Assembly: GCF_018531445.1 (NCBI RefSeq)
Contig: NZ_JAHDTH010000011.1
Location: 1-64,000, forward strand
DNA: 64,000 bases
Reading direction: 5' to 3'
Origin: Pseudonocardia lacus
Lineage (GTDB): Bacteria; Actinomycetota; Actinomycetes; Mycobacteriales; Pseudonocardiaceae
Part shown: in pieces, positions 42,116 through 50,741 of the stretch
Layout of the letters: each line of letters begins with the position of its first letter
Position numbering within the stretch: position 1 is the first letter of the stretch
Translations under genes and position numbers: made by a program
The notes under the pieces: generated by a model
Seen by the model: the letters and a program-made list of their open reading frames with translations, nothing else
The model's database searches: none
What the model was told of the DNA's origin: nothing

Positions 42116-43780
42116 CTACGTCAGGAGCTTGGGGCCGGCGCCCTGGCCCGTCGGCGTGCCGACCGGGATGGCGGCGAGCAGTTCCTTCGTGTACTCGTGC
42201 TGCGGGTCGCGGAACAGCGCGTCCGGTGACCCGCTCTCCACGATCCGACCCGCCTTCATGACGTGCACGTGGTGGCACAGGATGCGGACGACGGCGAGGT
42301 CGTGGCTGATGAAGACGTAGCTGAGGCCCAGCCGGCGCTGCAGCTCGACGAGCAGGTCGAGGATCTGGGCCTGGACGAGCACGTCGAGGGCCGAGACCGC
42401 CTCGTCGAGGATCACGACCTCGGGGTCGAGGGCCAGTGCCCGGGCGATCGCGACGCGCTGGCGCTGGCCGCCGGAGAGTTCGTGGGGGTAGCGGTCGGCG
42501 AGGTCGGGGTCCAGGGCGACCTGGGTCAGCAGCTCGGACACCCGGGCGTCCTGCTCCGCGCGGGTGCCGATCCGGTGCACCTCCAGCGGCTCGCGGACGG
42601 TGTCGCCGACCGTGTAGCGGGGGTCGAGCGCGGCGTAGGGGTTCTGGAAGACCGGCTGGACCCGGCGGCGGAACGCGAACAGGTCGCGCCCGGCCAGGCC
42701 GGTGACCTCGCGGTCGTCGAAGACGATGTCGCCGGAGGTGCTCGGTTCGAGCATCAGCAGCATCTTCGCGGTGGTGGACTTGCCCGAGCCGCTCTCGCCG
42801 ACGATGCCGACGGTGCGCCCGCGCGGCACCGAGAACGAGACGTCGTCGACCGCGGCGAAGCGCGAGCGGCGGCCGAACGCGCCGTTGCGCACGGCGTACT
42901 CCTTGCGCAGGCCCGTCACCTCGATGACCGGCGCAGCGTCGGTGAGCGTCTCGGCGCCGACCAGCGACTCGGTGGCCATGCCGGGGGCGGCGTCGAGGAG
43001 CCTGCGCGTGTAGTCGTTGCGCGGGTCGTTGAGCACCTCCGCCGTCGGGCCGCTCTCGACGACGGCGCCGCGGTGCATCACCACGACGCGGTCGGCGCGC
43101 TCGGCGGCGAGCGCGAGGTCGTGGGTGACGAGCAGGACGGCCGTGCCCATCGAGGTGGTCAGCTCGTCGAGCAGGTCGAGGACGATCTTCTGCACGGTCA
43201 CGTCGAGGGCCGAGGTGGGCTCGTCGGCGATGAGCAACTGGGGCCGGCAGGCCAGGCCCATCGCGATCAGCACCCGCTGGCGCATGCCGCCGGAGAACTC
43301 GTGCGGGTACTGCCGGTAGCGCTGGCGGGGGTCGGGGATGCCGACCGCGTCGAGCAGTTCGACGGCGCGGTCGCGGGCCGCGCGGCCGCCGGCCACGCCG
43401 TGGATCCGGAAGATCTCCGAGATCTGCTTGCCGACGGGCAGCAGCGGGTTGAGGTTGGACATCGGGTCCTGCGGGACCAGGCCGATCCGCCTGCCCCGCA
43501 CGGCGTTCATCCGCCGCTCGGGCAGGGCGAGCAGGTCGGTGCCGTCGAAGTCGATCGAGCCGGCGGTCACGTGGCCGTTCGCGGCCAGCAGCCCGTTGAT
43601 CGCCGAGGCCAGCGTCGACTTGCCGGACCCGCTCTCGCCGACGATGGCGACGGTCTCGCCGCGGCGGACCGCGAGGTCCGCGCCGCGCACCGCCTCGACG
43701 GGTCCGCGGTCGGTGGTGAACGCGACGGTCAGGCCGGCGATCGCCAGCAGGGGGCGGTCGTCGTCGGGCGTGGCGGTCAT
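42116..43780 (-). CDS. Fused double ATPase of a peptide/opine-type ABC transporter (DppD-DppF-like)
   Basis: The 554-residue protein holds two complete ABC ATPase domains. Each has Walker A (GESGSGKST), a signature (FSGGMRQRV in the first, LSGGQRQRV in the second), Walker B (LLIADEPTSALD and VVILDEAVSALD) and the oligopeptide-family C-terminal extension (HEYTKELL). In many bacteria DppD and DppF are separate. In the second Walker B, DEA replaces DEP. It is the last gene of the operon and energises the permeases encoded upstream. Confidence 0.95.
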   Translation of the reverse strand: MTATPDDDRPLLAIAGLTVAFTTDRGPVEAVRGADLAVRRGETVAIVGESGSGKSTLASAINGLLAANGHVTAGSIDFDGTDLLALPERRMNAVRGRRIGLVPQDPMSNLNPLLPVGKQISEIFRIHGVAGGRAARDRAVELLDAVGIPDPRQRYRQYPHEFSGGMRQRVLIAMGLACRPQLLIADEPTSALDVTVQKIVLDLLDELTTSMGTAVLLVTHDLALAAERADRVVVMHRGAVVESGPTAEVLNDPRNDYTRRLLDAAPGMATESLVGAETLTDAAPVIEVTGLRKEYAVRNGAFGRRSRFAAVDDVSFSVPRGRTVGIVGESGSGKSTTAKMLLMLEPSTSGDIVFDDREVTGLAGRDLFAFRRRVQPVFQNPYAALDPRYTVGDTVREPLEVHRIGTRAEQDARVSELLTQVALDPDLADRYPHELSGGQRQRVAIARALALDPEVVILDEAVSALDVLVQAQILDLLVELQRRLGLSYVFISHDLAVVRILCHHVHVMKAGRIVESGSPDALFRDPQHEYTKELLAAIPVGTPTGQGAGPKLLT

Positions 43781-43808
43781 CGGGCCGGCTTTCTGGTCGG
43801 GGGCGCGC

Positions 43809-44717
43809 TCACCGGACGCGGGTCCGGACGTTGAGGACGTCGCGCAGGCTGTCGCCGAGGAAGTTCACCGCGAGGACGATGGTGACCATGGCCAGGCCGG
43901 GCCCGGCGGCGATCCACCACTGGTAGAAGTTCGCCGAGCCCTCGGTGATCATCGCGCCCCACTCGGGGGAGGGCGGCAGCGCGCCGAGGCCGAGGAAGCT
44001 CAGCGAGGCGACCAGGATGATGATCATGCCGAGGTCCATGGTCGCGGAGACCAGCACCGGGGTCATGGCGTGCGGGAGCACGTGCTTGCGCAGGGTGGTG
44101 AGGCGGCTCATCCCGATCGCGCGCGCGGACATGACGTACTCCCGCTCCTTGATCGAGAGGATCTGACCGCGGATGAGCCGGGCGTAGATGGGCCACCAGA
44201 CCACGACGATCGCCAGGAACGAGTTGGTCAGGCCGGGCCCGAGCGCGGCGGCCACCGCCATCGCCAGCAGGATGCTGGGGAAGGCCATGGTGATGTCGGC
44301 CAGGCGCATCAGCACGGAGTCGACGATGCCGCCGTAGAAGCCGGCGACGGCCCCGATGACGCAGCCGACGAGCGCGGCGATGCTGATCGTGGCCAGGGCG
44401 ATCGGCAGCGACAGCCGCGCCCCGTGCAGCACCCGGGACAGGACGTCGCGGCCCAGGGTGTCGGTGCCCAGCAGGAACTCGCCCGACGGTGGGCTGAGCC
44501 GGGGCCCGGCCACCGCGTACGGGTCGTAGGGCGCGATCACACCGGCGAACGCGATCACCAGGACCCACAGCGCGACCACCGCGGCGCCGAGGACGATCGA
44601 GGGCGTGCGGAACCGGCGCAGCCGCAGGCGCACCGGGACGCTCGCGCCCGGCGGTGTCCCGCCGGGCCCGTCCGGTCCCACGGCCGGGGTGCCCGTCGGG
44701 GCGGCGGCCAGCGTCAT
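43809..44717 (-). CDS. ABC transporter permease (DppC-like)
   Basis: The 302-residue membrane protein begins with a polar proline-rich tail of about 35 residues, followed by the DppC N-terminal domain (FAGVIAPYDPYAVAGPRLSP, HPLGT-like FLLGTDTLGRDVLSRVLHGA) and five to six helices. The EAA loop reads EYVMSARAIGMSRLTTLRKH. Its ATG overlaps the DppB-like stop by four bases. Confidence 0.94.
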   Translation of the reverse strand: MTLAAAPTGTPAVGPDGPGGTPPGASVPVRLRLRRFRTPSIVLGAAVVALWVLVIAFAGVIAPYDPYAVAGPRLSPPSGEFLLGTDTLGRDVLSRVLHGARLSLPIALATISIAALVGCVIGAVAGFYGGIVDSVLMRLADITMAFPSILLAMAVAAALGPGLTNSFLAIVVVWWPIYARLIRGQILSIKEREYVMSARAIGMSRLTTLRKHVLPHAMTPVLVSATMDLGMIIILVASLSFLGLGALPPSPEWGAMITEGSANFYQWWIAAGPGLAMVTIVLAVNFLGDSLRDVLNVRTRVR

Positions 44718-45727
44718 GAGAGCCTCACTCGGGGGTCGACGACGGCGTAGGCGATGTCGGTGACCAGGTTGGCGACCAGGAAGATGCAGCCGCCGACGAG
44801 GCAGACCCCGGTGATCGCGGGGAAGTCCAGCGCCCGGGACGACTCGACGGCGTAGGTCCCGATGCCGTTCCAGGAGAAGATCGTCTCGATCAGCACCGCG
44901 CCCATGATCAGCAGGCCGACCGAGACGCCGACGATCGTGATGACGGGTGTGATCGCGTTGCGCAGGACGTGCCGGTTCAGCACCTGGCCGCGGGTCATGC
45001 CCTTGGCCCGGGCGGTGCGGGCGTAGTCCGAGCCCTGCTCCTCCAGCATCTGCGAGCGCACGATGCGGATCACCGTGCCCAGCAGCGCCAGGCTCATGAT
45101 CAGCGCGGGCATGAGCAGGTGCCCGAACGCGTCGACGAACAGCGGCCAGTCGCCGGCCAGCAGGGCGTCGACGGTGTAGAAGCCGGTGGCGTCCGGCGGC
45201 GGGATGACGCGCGCGGACAGCCGCCCCGGTCCGGCGGCGACCCCGAGGCTGGCGTAGAAGATGAACAGGAAGATCAGCCCGACCCAGAACACCGGCAGCG
45301 ACGACCCGAGCAGCGCCAGCACCCGCACCACGCTGTCGACGATCCGGCCCCGCATGCGGGCGGCCAGCACCCCGAGCAGGGTCCCGATGACGATCGCGAA
45401 CACCAGGGCCATGGCCGCGAGCTCGAGCGTGGCCGGGAGGCGGTCGGCGAGGTCCGAGCCGACCGGCGCCTTCGTGCGGAACGACGTGCCCATGTCGCCC
45501 TGCAGCAGGTTCGCGATGTAGAGGAAGTACTGCTCGGGCAGGCTCTTGTCGAGCCCCCACCGCTCGGTGGCCGCGCGGACGATGTCGGGGTTGCCGAGGT
45601 TGCGCTCGCCGACGATCGAGGCGAGCGGGTTGTCGGCGACGGCGTGCGAGAGCAGGAACGCGATGGTCACGATCCCCCACAGCAGCAGGGGCATCAGGGC
45701 CAGGCGCTTGGCGACGAATCGGATCAT
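44714..45727 (-). CDS. ABC transporter permease (DppB-like)
   Basis: The 337-residue membrane protein starts MIRFVAKRLALMPLLLWGIV, typical of DppB/OppB, and has SDYARTARAKGMTRGQVLNR as EAA loop and DPRVRLS at the end. The ATG 45727 was chosen over longer forms because the family begins at this point. A 15-bp-stem hairpin lies between this gene and the upstream binding-protein gene. Confidence 0.94.
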   Translation of the reverse strand: MIRFVAKRLALMPLLLWGIVTIAFLLSHAVADNPLASIVGERNLGNPDIVRAATERWGLDKSLPEQYFLYIANLLQGDMGTSFRTKAPVGSDLADRLPATLELAAMALVFAIVIGTLLGVLAARMRGRIVDSVVRVLALLGSSLPVFWVGLIFLFIFYASLGVAAGPGRLSARVIPPPDATGFYTVDALLAGDWPLFVDAFGHLLMPALIMSLALLGTVIRIVRSQMLEEQGSDYARTARAKGMTRGQVLNRHVLRNAITPVITIVGVSVGLLIMGAVLIETIFSWNGIGTYAVESSRALDFPAITGVCLVGGCIFLVANLVTDIAYAVVDPRVRLS

Positions 45728-45769
45728 CAGCTCAGGTCCACGGGGTCGGGTGGTGGTGGGCCGGGGGGT

Positions 45770-45800
45770 GGTGCGGGGGTGGCCGGGCCACCCCCGCACC
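45770..45800. terminator. Very stable intercistronic hairpin after the binding-protein gene
   Basis: Perfect 15-bp arms (45770-45784 and 45786-45800, GGTGCGGGGGTGGCC and its complement) are separated by a single G. In the minus-strand transcript the structure begins 5 bases after the stop codon of the substrate-binding protein. It can protect the upstream message from 3' decay and reduce read-through to the permeases, giving an excess of binding protein. Confidence 0.75.
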
Positions 45801-45805
45801 GCGGG

Positions 45806-47419
45806 TCACCCCGCGTTGAACTTGATGCGGGTCAGGTCCAGGTTGCGGGTGATGTCCAGGTTGTTGCCGGTCACGTCGGCCGAGCTGGCCAACAGGTACT
45901 GCGGGTTCACCACGGGCAGGATGATGGCGTCGTTGTACATCAGCTTCGCCAGCTCGGTGTAGGAGGCGGTGCGCTCCGCGCCGGTCTGCGACAGCGCCGC
46001 CACCGCCAGCTGCTGCTGCTGGGGGTTGACCGGCACGCCGGCCCGCTCGGCCCAGACCGAGCCCTCGATGAGCCCGAAGTACTGGAAGTACTGGATCGAG
46101 TCCGGGTGGTCCGGGGCGAAGTAGACGGCCGTCACCGGGATGCCCTCACCGAGGCGGTCGGCCCAGGCCTGGTACTCCAGGGGCTGCAGGTCGAGCTGGA
46201 TCCCGACGCCGCCCAGCGACTGCTGGATCGACTGCATCATGGTGGCGAAGTTGACGCCGTAGATCGTGAAGGTCGGGAAGACGGCCTGCAGGGTGAGCCC
46301 GCCGCCGTGGCCGGCCTCGGCGAGCAGCGCCTTGGCGCCCTCCGGGTCGTACTCGGGCAGGGGCAGGCCCTCGGTGCCCTCGAAGCCGTTGGGCACGCCG
46401 GTGGCCTGCTTCTCGCCGTTGCCGGCCACGGTCGCGTCGATCACCGACGTGTAGTCGATCGCTTTGCGGACCGCCTCGCGCACCCGCGGGTCCTGCAGCG
46501 CCTCGCCGCCGGCCTTGCCGGGGGACAGCGCGATGTAGACGAAGTTCGGCGAGGGCACGACCTCGGTGGTGAGGTTCGGGGCGTTCTCGATCTGGCCCAG
46601 CGCGTCGAAGCTCAGCTGCATGGCCACGTCGATGTCGCCCTGCTGGAGCTGCTGGAGCTGGGCGGAGGAGTCCGTCACCTCCTTGATGGTGACGTCGGTG
46701 AAGTTCGGCTTCTCGCCCCAGTACTTGTCGTTGGCCTTCAGCACCAGCTGCGAGCCCTCGGCGTAGGAGTCGAGCACGTACTGCCCGCTGCCCGCCGAGT
46801 TGCTCAGGAACCACTGCTCGGCCTGGTCGGAGGAGGCCGCGTTCGCGTCCGCGGTGGCGCCGTTCTCGGCGGCGACGTCGGAGTTGATGATGCCGGTGTA
46901 GCCGGCGGAGACGATGTTGAAGAACGCCGAGTTCGGCAGTTCCGAGGTCGCCACCACGGTGCGGGCGTCGGGGGCCTCGACCTTGGTGATGCCGGCCATG
47001 AAGTAGCTGGGCGAGCCGGCCAGGTTCTTCAGCCGCTCCCACGACCACACGACGTCCTTGGCCTCCACGGGCGAGCCGTCGGAGAACACGGCGTCGGCGC
47101 GCAGCGTGAAGGTGAACTGGGTGTTGTCCGCGTTCGCCTCCCACTTCTCGGCCAGCAGCGGCTCGAGCTCCCCCTCGGGCGTGGCGTGCAGCAGCGACTC
47201 GTAGACCGCCGCGTTGTAGATCTGGCAGGTGTCGCACAGCGAGCGCGAGATGTCGAGCGTGGTGACGTCCATGGCCCGGCCGAGGATGATCCCGGTGCGT
47301 TCCTGGGTGGCCGGCGCGGCGCTCGAACAGGCGGCCAGCCCGATCGCGACCGCCATGGCGGCGGCGGCTCGTGCGACGACCCGGGACTTCCTGGCTCTGC
47401 GCAGGGGGATGGGGCTCAT
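45806..47419 (-). CDS. Peptide/opine ABC transporter substrate-binding lipoprotein (SBP family 5)
   Basis: The 537-residue protein has a basic N-terminus, hydrophobic signal and lipobox GLAAC with C31 as lipidation site. The family-5 signature is seen in YNAAVYESLLHATPEGELEP, LLAEKWEANADNTQFTFTLR and DGSPVEAKDVVWSWERL. It binds peptides, opines, or similar amines for the DppBC-like permeases. It starts 43 bases after the aminotransferase gene. Ligand unknown; the aminotransferase hints at an amine or amino acid. Confidence 0.93.
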   Translation of the reverse strand: MSPIPLRRARKSRVVARAAAAMAVAIGLAACSSAAPATQERTGIILGRAMDVTTLDISRSLCDTCQIYNAAVYESLLHATPEGELEPLLAEKWEANADNTQFTFTLRADAVFSDGSPVEAKDVVWSWERLKNLAGSPSYFMAGITKVEAPDARTVVATSELPNSAFFNIVSAGYTGIINSDVAAENGATADANAASSDQAEQWFLSNSAGSGQYVLDSYAEGSQLVLKANDKYWGEKPNFTDVTIKEVTDSSAQLQQLQQGDIDVAMQLSFDALGQIENAPNLTTEVVPSPNFVYIALSPGKAGGEALQDPRVREAVRKAIDYTSVIDATVAGNGEKQATGVPNGFEGTEGLPLPEYDPEGAKALLAEAGHGGGLTLQAVFPTFTIYGVNFATMMQSIQQSLGGVGIQLDLQPLEYQAWADRLGEGIPVTAVYFAPDHPDSIQYFQYFGLIEGSVWAERAGVPVNPQQQQLAVAALSQTGAERTASYTELAKLMYNDAIILPVVNPQYLLASSADVTGNNLDITRNLDLTRIKFNAG

Positions 47420-47462
47420 CGGGGTGTCTCCTCTGTCGTACCGGGGTCGGGGGGAGTGGGGG

Positions 47463-48728
47463 TCACGAGCCGGCCCGGAGGGCGGCCGCGGTCTCGGCGA
47501 GGGCGCTGTCGGTCAGCTCCAGCACCTCGTCGATCACCTCGACGGTGTGCGCGGTCGACAGGAACATGTTGTGCCAGGGGTGCAGCAGGACCCCGCGCCG
47601 CACGGCGGCGTCGGTGAACGCGAACGCCGTCTTCTTGTCGGGGTCGTCGGCGAAGACCAGCAGCGGCATCTGCACCGGGCCGGTCAGGCTCAGCGCCAGC
47701 CCGTGCCGGCGGCCCTGGGCCTCCAGCCCGGCCTTGAACCGCTCGCCCGGCACCCGCATCACGGCGGGCGCGTCGATCTCGACGGCCTGGCGCACCGTGG
47801 CGATCGCGGCGGCCATCGGCACCGCCGAGTACCAGAACGAGCCGGTCACGTAGACCTCGGAGGCGGCATCGGCCAGCGCGTCGGTCCCGACCAGCGCGGA
47901 GATCGCGTAGCCGTTGCCCAGCGCCTTGGAGAAGGCGGTCATGTCGGGCCGCACGCCGAGGCCCTCCCAGGCCCCGTGCACGTCGAGCCGGAAGCCGCTG
48001 CGGACCTCGTCGAGGATGAGCACGGCGCCGATGCGGGTGGCCAGCTCGCGGACCGCCCGGGCGAACGCCGGGTCGACGTCCTCCTGGGCGACGAACGAGT
48101 CGTGCCGGAACGGGGCGACGATGATCGCGGCGACGTCGCCGTCGTGGGCAGCGGCCGCGGCCTCCAGCGAGGCGACGTCGTTGTACTCGAACTCGACGAT
48201 GTTGGCCCGGTCCTGCGGGGTCACCCCGGCCGACCGGGGGGTGAACCAGTCGTTCGCGCCGTGGTAGGCGACGGCGGCCTTGAGCAGCTTCGTGCGGCCG
48301 GTGGCCACGCGCGCGACGCGCACCGCCGTCGACGTGGCGTCGGTGCCGTTCTTGGCGAACATCGCCCAGTCGGCGTGGTGGATCGTCGAGGTCAGCAGCT
48401 CGGCCAGCTCGACCATCCGCGGGCTCGGGCCCGACAGCGTGTCGCCCAGCGCGAGCTGGCGGGCGGCGGCCTCGTCGACGACCGGGTTGCGGTGGCCCAG
48501 CAGCATCGGGCCGAAGGCGCAGAGGAAGTCGACGTAGCGGTTGTCGTCCGCGTCCCAGGCGTGTGCGCCCTCGCCGCGGGCCCAGAACTGCGGGAACGAC
48601 GGCGGCATCGTCCGGTCGTTGACGAGCATGTGGCCGTACATGCCGCCGGGGATGACCTTCGCCGCCCTGTCGCGCAGCTCCCGGTCGAGGCGGGTCAGCC
48701 GCACAGGGGGGTCGGCAGCCAGAGTCAC
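47463..48728 (-). CDS. Class III aminotransferase (glutamate-1-semialdehyde aminomutase-like)
   Basis: The 421-residue PLP enzyme has the class III pattern with VDFLCAFGPMLLGHRNPVVD, the cofactor Asp D240 in LILDEVRSGFRL and the Schiff-base lysine K268 in TAFSKALGNGYAISA. It is like the GSA-aminomutase/omega-transaminase branch; a heme role is unlikely because no hem genes are near. GTG 48728 has GAGGAG upstream; an earlier in-frame start would lie in the promoter. It heads the ABC operon, so it likely transaminates the imported compound. Control by the divergent TetR protein is probable. Confidence 0.9.
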   Translation of the reverse strand: MTLAADPPVRLTRLDRELRDRAAKVIPGGMYGHMLVNDRTMPPSFPQFWARGEGAHAWDADDNRYVDFLCAFGPMLLGHRNPVVDEAAARQLALGDTLSGPSPRMVELAELLTSTIHHADWAMFAKNGTDATSTAVRVARVATGRTKLLKAAVAYHGANDWFTPRSAGVTPQDRANIVEFEYNDVASLEAAAAAHDGDVAAIIVAPFRHDSFVAQEDVDPAFARAVRELATRIGAVLILDEVRSGFRLDVHGAWEGLGVRPDMTAFSKALGNGYAISALVGTDALADAASEVYVTGSFWYSAVPMAAAIATVRQAVEIDAPAVMRVPGERFKAGLEAQGRRHGLALSLTGPVQMPLLVFADDPDKKTAFAFTDAAVRRGVLLHPWHNMFLSTAHTVEVIDEVLELTDSALAETAAALRAGS

Positions 48729-48789
48729 GGGGTCTCCTCGGGACGGGGGATGGTGCAGGAGCATAGGATTTAGTTCGAATGTTCGATAT

Positions 48790-48799
48790 ACCTTAAGGT
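48790..48799. promoter_or_regulatory. Palindrome ACCTTAAGGT in AT-rich divergent promoter region
   Basis: This perfect 10-bp palindrome lies in the most AT-rich stretch of the window (about 48765-48815), 62 bases upstream of the aminotransferase start and 139 bases before the TetR start. A repeated GTTCGA lies next to it (from 48770). Both divergent promoters must be here, so it is a candidate TetR operator. Confidence 0.45.
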
Positions 48800-48937
48800 C
48801 AGATTATCTCCGTGTGAAGTGCCACCGGGGCGGCTTGCGCGACCGCGCCGCCGTCGCGACAGACTCACTCCGAGTGGTCACTGCGTGTGCTCACTCCGAC
48901 CGCACACACCCCACCCGGGGCCAAGCCGAGGAGACCC

Positions 48938-49531
48938 ATGCCGAAGATCGTCGACCACGACCAGCGCAGGCAAGAGGTGCTCGCGGCGACGTGGCGGGTG
49001 ATCGCCCGGGTCGGGCTGGACGCGACGACGATCCGCCGCATCGCCGACGAGGCCGGCCACTCGGTCGGGGTGCTCACGCACTACTTCAGGGACAAGGCCG
49101 ACATCCTCAGCTCGGCCCACCTGCTGGCCTTCGCCAGGGCCCGCGCCCGCATCGCCGAGGCGACCGAGGGGCGCTCCAGCATGGAGGCGCTGCGGCTGGC
49201 CCTGCTGGAGGCGCTCCCGCTCGACGACGAGCGGCTGCTGGAGGCCCACGTCGACGTCAGCTTCCTCGGTCACACGGTCGGCAACGCCCACCTGCGCCAG
49301 ATCCGCAGCGCGTCCAACGCCAGCTCGCGCGCGATGTGGGGCTCGTTCGTGGCCCGGGCCCAGGACTGCGGCGAGATGCGCCGCGACGAGGACGCCGGCT
49401 TCATCGTCGACGAGATCCAGGCGCTGATCGAGTCGCTGTCGATCCAGGCGATCATCGACCCGGAGCGGATGACCCCGGAGCACCAGTCCGCGCTGGTGTC
49501 GAGGTTCCTGTCGCGGCTGTCGGCCACGTAG
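48938..49531 (+). CDS. TetR family transcriptional regulator (BetI-like)
   Basis: The 197-residue protein has a TetR helix-turn-helix (VIARVGLDATTIRRIADEAG, HSVGVLTHYFRDKADILSSA) and a BetI-like C-terminal part (AHLRQIRSASNASSRAMWGS). The ATG 48938 is preceded by GAGGAG. It is divergent from the aminotransferase-ABC operon and probably represses it. Its last 80 bases overlap the 3' end of the convergent PucR-type gene. Confidence 0.92.
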   Translation: MPKIVDHDQRRQEVLAATWRVIARVGLDATTIRRIADEAGHSVGVLTHYFRDKADILSSAHLLAFARARARIAEATEGRSSMEALRLALLEALPLDDERLLEAHVDVSFLGHTVGNAHLRQIRSASNASSRAMWGSFVARAQDCGEMRRDEDAGFIVDEIQALIESLSIQAIIDPERMTPEHQSALVSRFLSRLSAT

Positions 49532-50732
49532 GGGCGCCGCGTCGCAGGTCGAGCGCGTCGGCCACCGCGATCGCCAGTACCAGCTCGGGCAGGCGGGCCC
49601 GGAAGCCGGCGCCGAGCAGCTCGTCGAGCCGGTCGAGCCGGTAGCGCACGGTGCGTTCGGAGACGCCGAGCGCCTTCGCCGTCAACCGCGTGTTGAGACC
49701 CGACCGGGAGTACGCCACCAGCGTCCGGCCCAGCTCGCCCGAGCGCGCTCCCGCGGCGAGCAGCGGGCGCAGCTCGTGCTCGGCGAACAGCCGGGCCGTC
49801 GTCTCGTCATCGAGCGCGACGGCCAGGAAGGCGACCTCGGCGTAGCCGAGCGCCGAGCCGGCCGGGACCGTCAGCCGGCGCGCCCACACCGACGCCGCCT
49901 GCCGGGCCTGCCGGTGGCTGGTCGCGAAACCCGGGGCGCCCACCGCGGGCGAGCCCAGCGCGAACCGCCCCGCCGGGGCGGCGTCCAGCGCCGAGCGGAG
50001 CGCGTCGCCGCCCGCCCGGTCGCCGACCGCGAACCACGCCCACGTCTGGTCCTCCCCGGCCGGGACGACCAGCACCTCGGCGTCCAGGGCGCGCGCGGTG
50101 GCGCCCAGCGTGGGCCGGACGTCGTCGGACCCCCAGGCGACCACGGCGACGTGCGTGCGCCCGAGCCGGTAGCCGAGCTCCACCTCCGGCACCGACCCGC
50201 CGTCGAGGACCTGCCCCACCAGCCCGCGCAGCCGGTCGTCGCGCCGGCCGCGCTGCTCGCGCTCGGCCCGCGCGTACACCCGCCCGGCGGTGGAGGACAG
50301 GTGGTCGAAGTAGGAGAACAGCCGCTCGGACACGGCGCGCAGCAGCGCGGCCTGTTCGGCGCGCGGGCGGCGCAGCCCGGTCAGCACGCCGATCACCGAC
50401 TCCCACACGGCCTGGTGGGTGAGGTGGTAGCTGCGGTCGAGCACCTCCCACGGCAGGCCGTTGCGCCCCGCGGCCACCGACTCCGCGACCAGTTCCACCG
50501 GGAACCCGGCGTGACTGCCCTCGTCGACGGCGAGCAGCGCCCCGTCGACCACCACCGACAGCGCCGCCCACCCGGCGTCCTGGAAGTCGCTGGCGTCGAT
50601 CGCGTAGTACTCCGGGGCGGCGGTGCGCAGCAGCTGGGCGAAGCGGCGGGCGATCGACTCGCGCTCGGCGTGCAGGACGGCGACGAGCGCGGTCAGCGAG
50701 GGGTGCGCGTCCGTTCGGCGGTCCCTCTGCAT
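49452..50732 (-). CDS. PucR/CdaR family transcriptional regulator
   Basis: The 426-residue protein ends with the PucR-type helix-turn-helix (LVAYSRSGLNTRLTAKALGV, SERTVRYRLDRLDELLG at about 350-385), preceded by a GGDEF-like central domain and an N-terminal RsbRD/PucR helical region (FAQLLRTAAPEYYAIDASDF). The last 40 residues are Pro/Thr/Ala-rich and unlike the family; they are encoded in the 80-base overlap with the TetR gene. It starts 9 bases after the PfkB kinase gene, so it is the last gene of the P450-ferredoxin-aldolase-kinase operon and likely its regulator. Confidence 0.9.
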   Translation of the reverse strand: MQRDRRTDAHPSLTALVAVLHAERESIARRFAQLLRTAAPEYYAIDASDFQDAGWAALSVVVDGALLAVDEGSHAGFPVELVAESVAAGRNGLPWEVLDRSYHLTHQAVWESVIGVLTGLRRPRAEQAALLRAVSERLFSYFDHLSSTAGRVYARAEREQRGRRDDRLRGLVGQVLDGGSVPEVELGYRLGRTHVAVVAWGSDDVRPTLGATARALDAEVLVVPAGEDQTWAWFAVGDRAGGDALRSALDAAPAGRFALGSPAVGAPGFATSHRQARQAASVWARRLTVPAGSALGYAEVAFLAVALDDETTARLFAEHELRPLLAAGARSGELGRTLVAYSRSGLNTRLTAKALGVSERTVRYRLDRLDELLGAGFRARLPELVLAIAVADALDLRRGAPTWPTAATGTSTPARTGAPGSSAPGR

Positions 50733-50741
50733 CTGGGCAGC

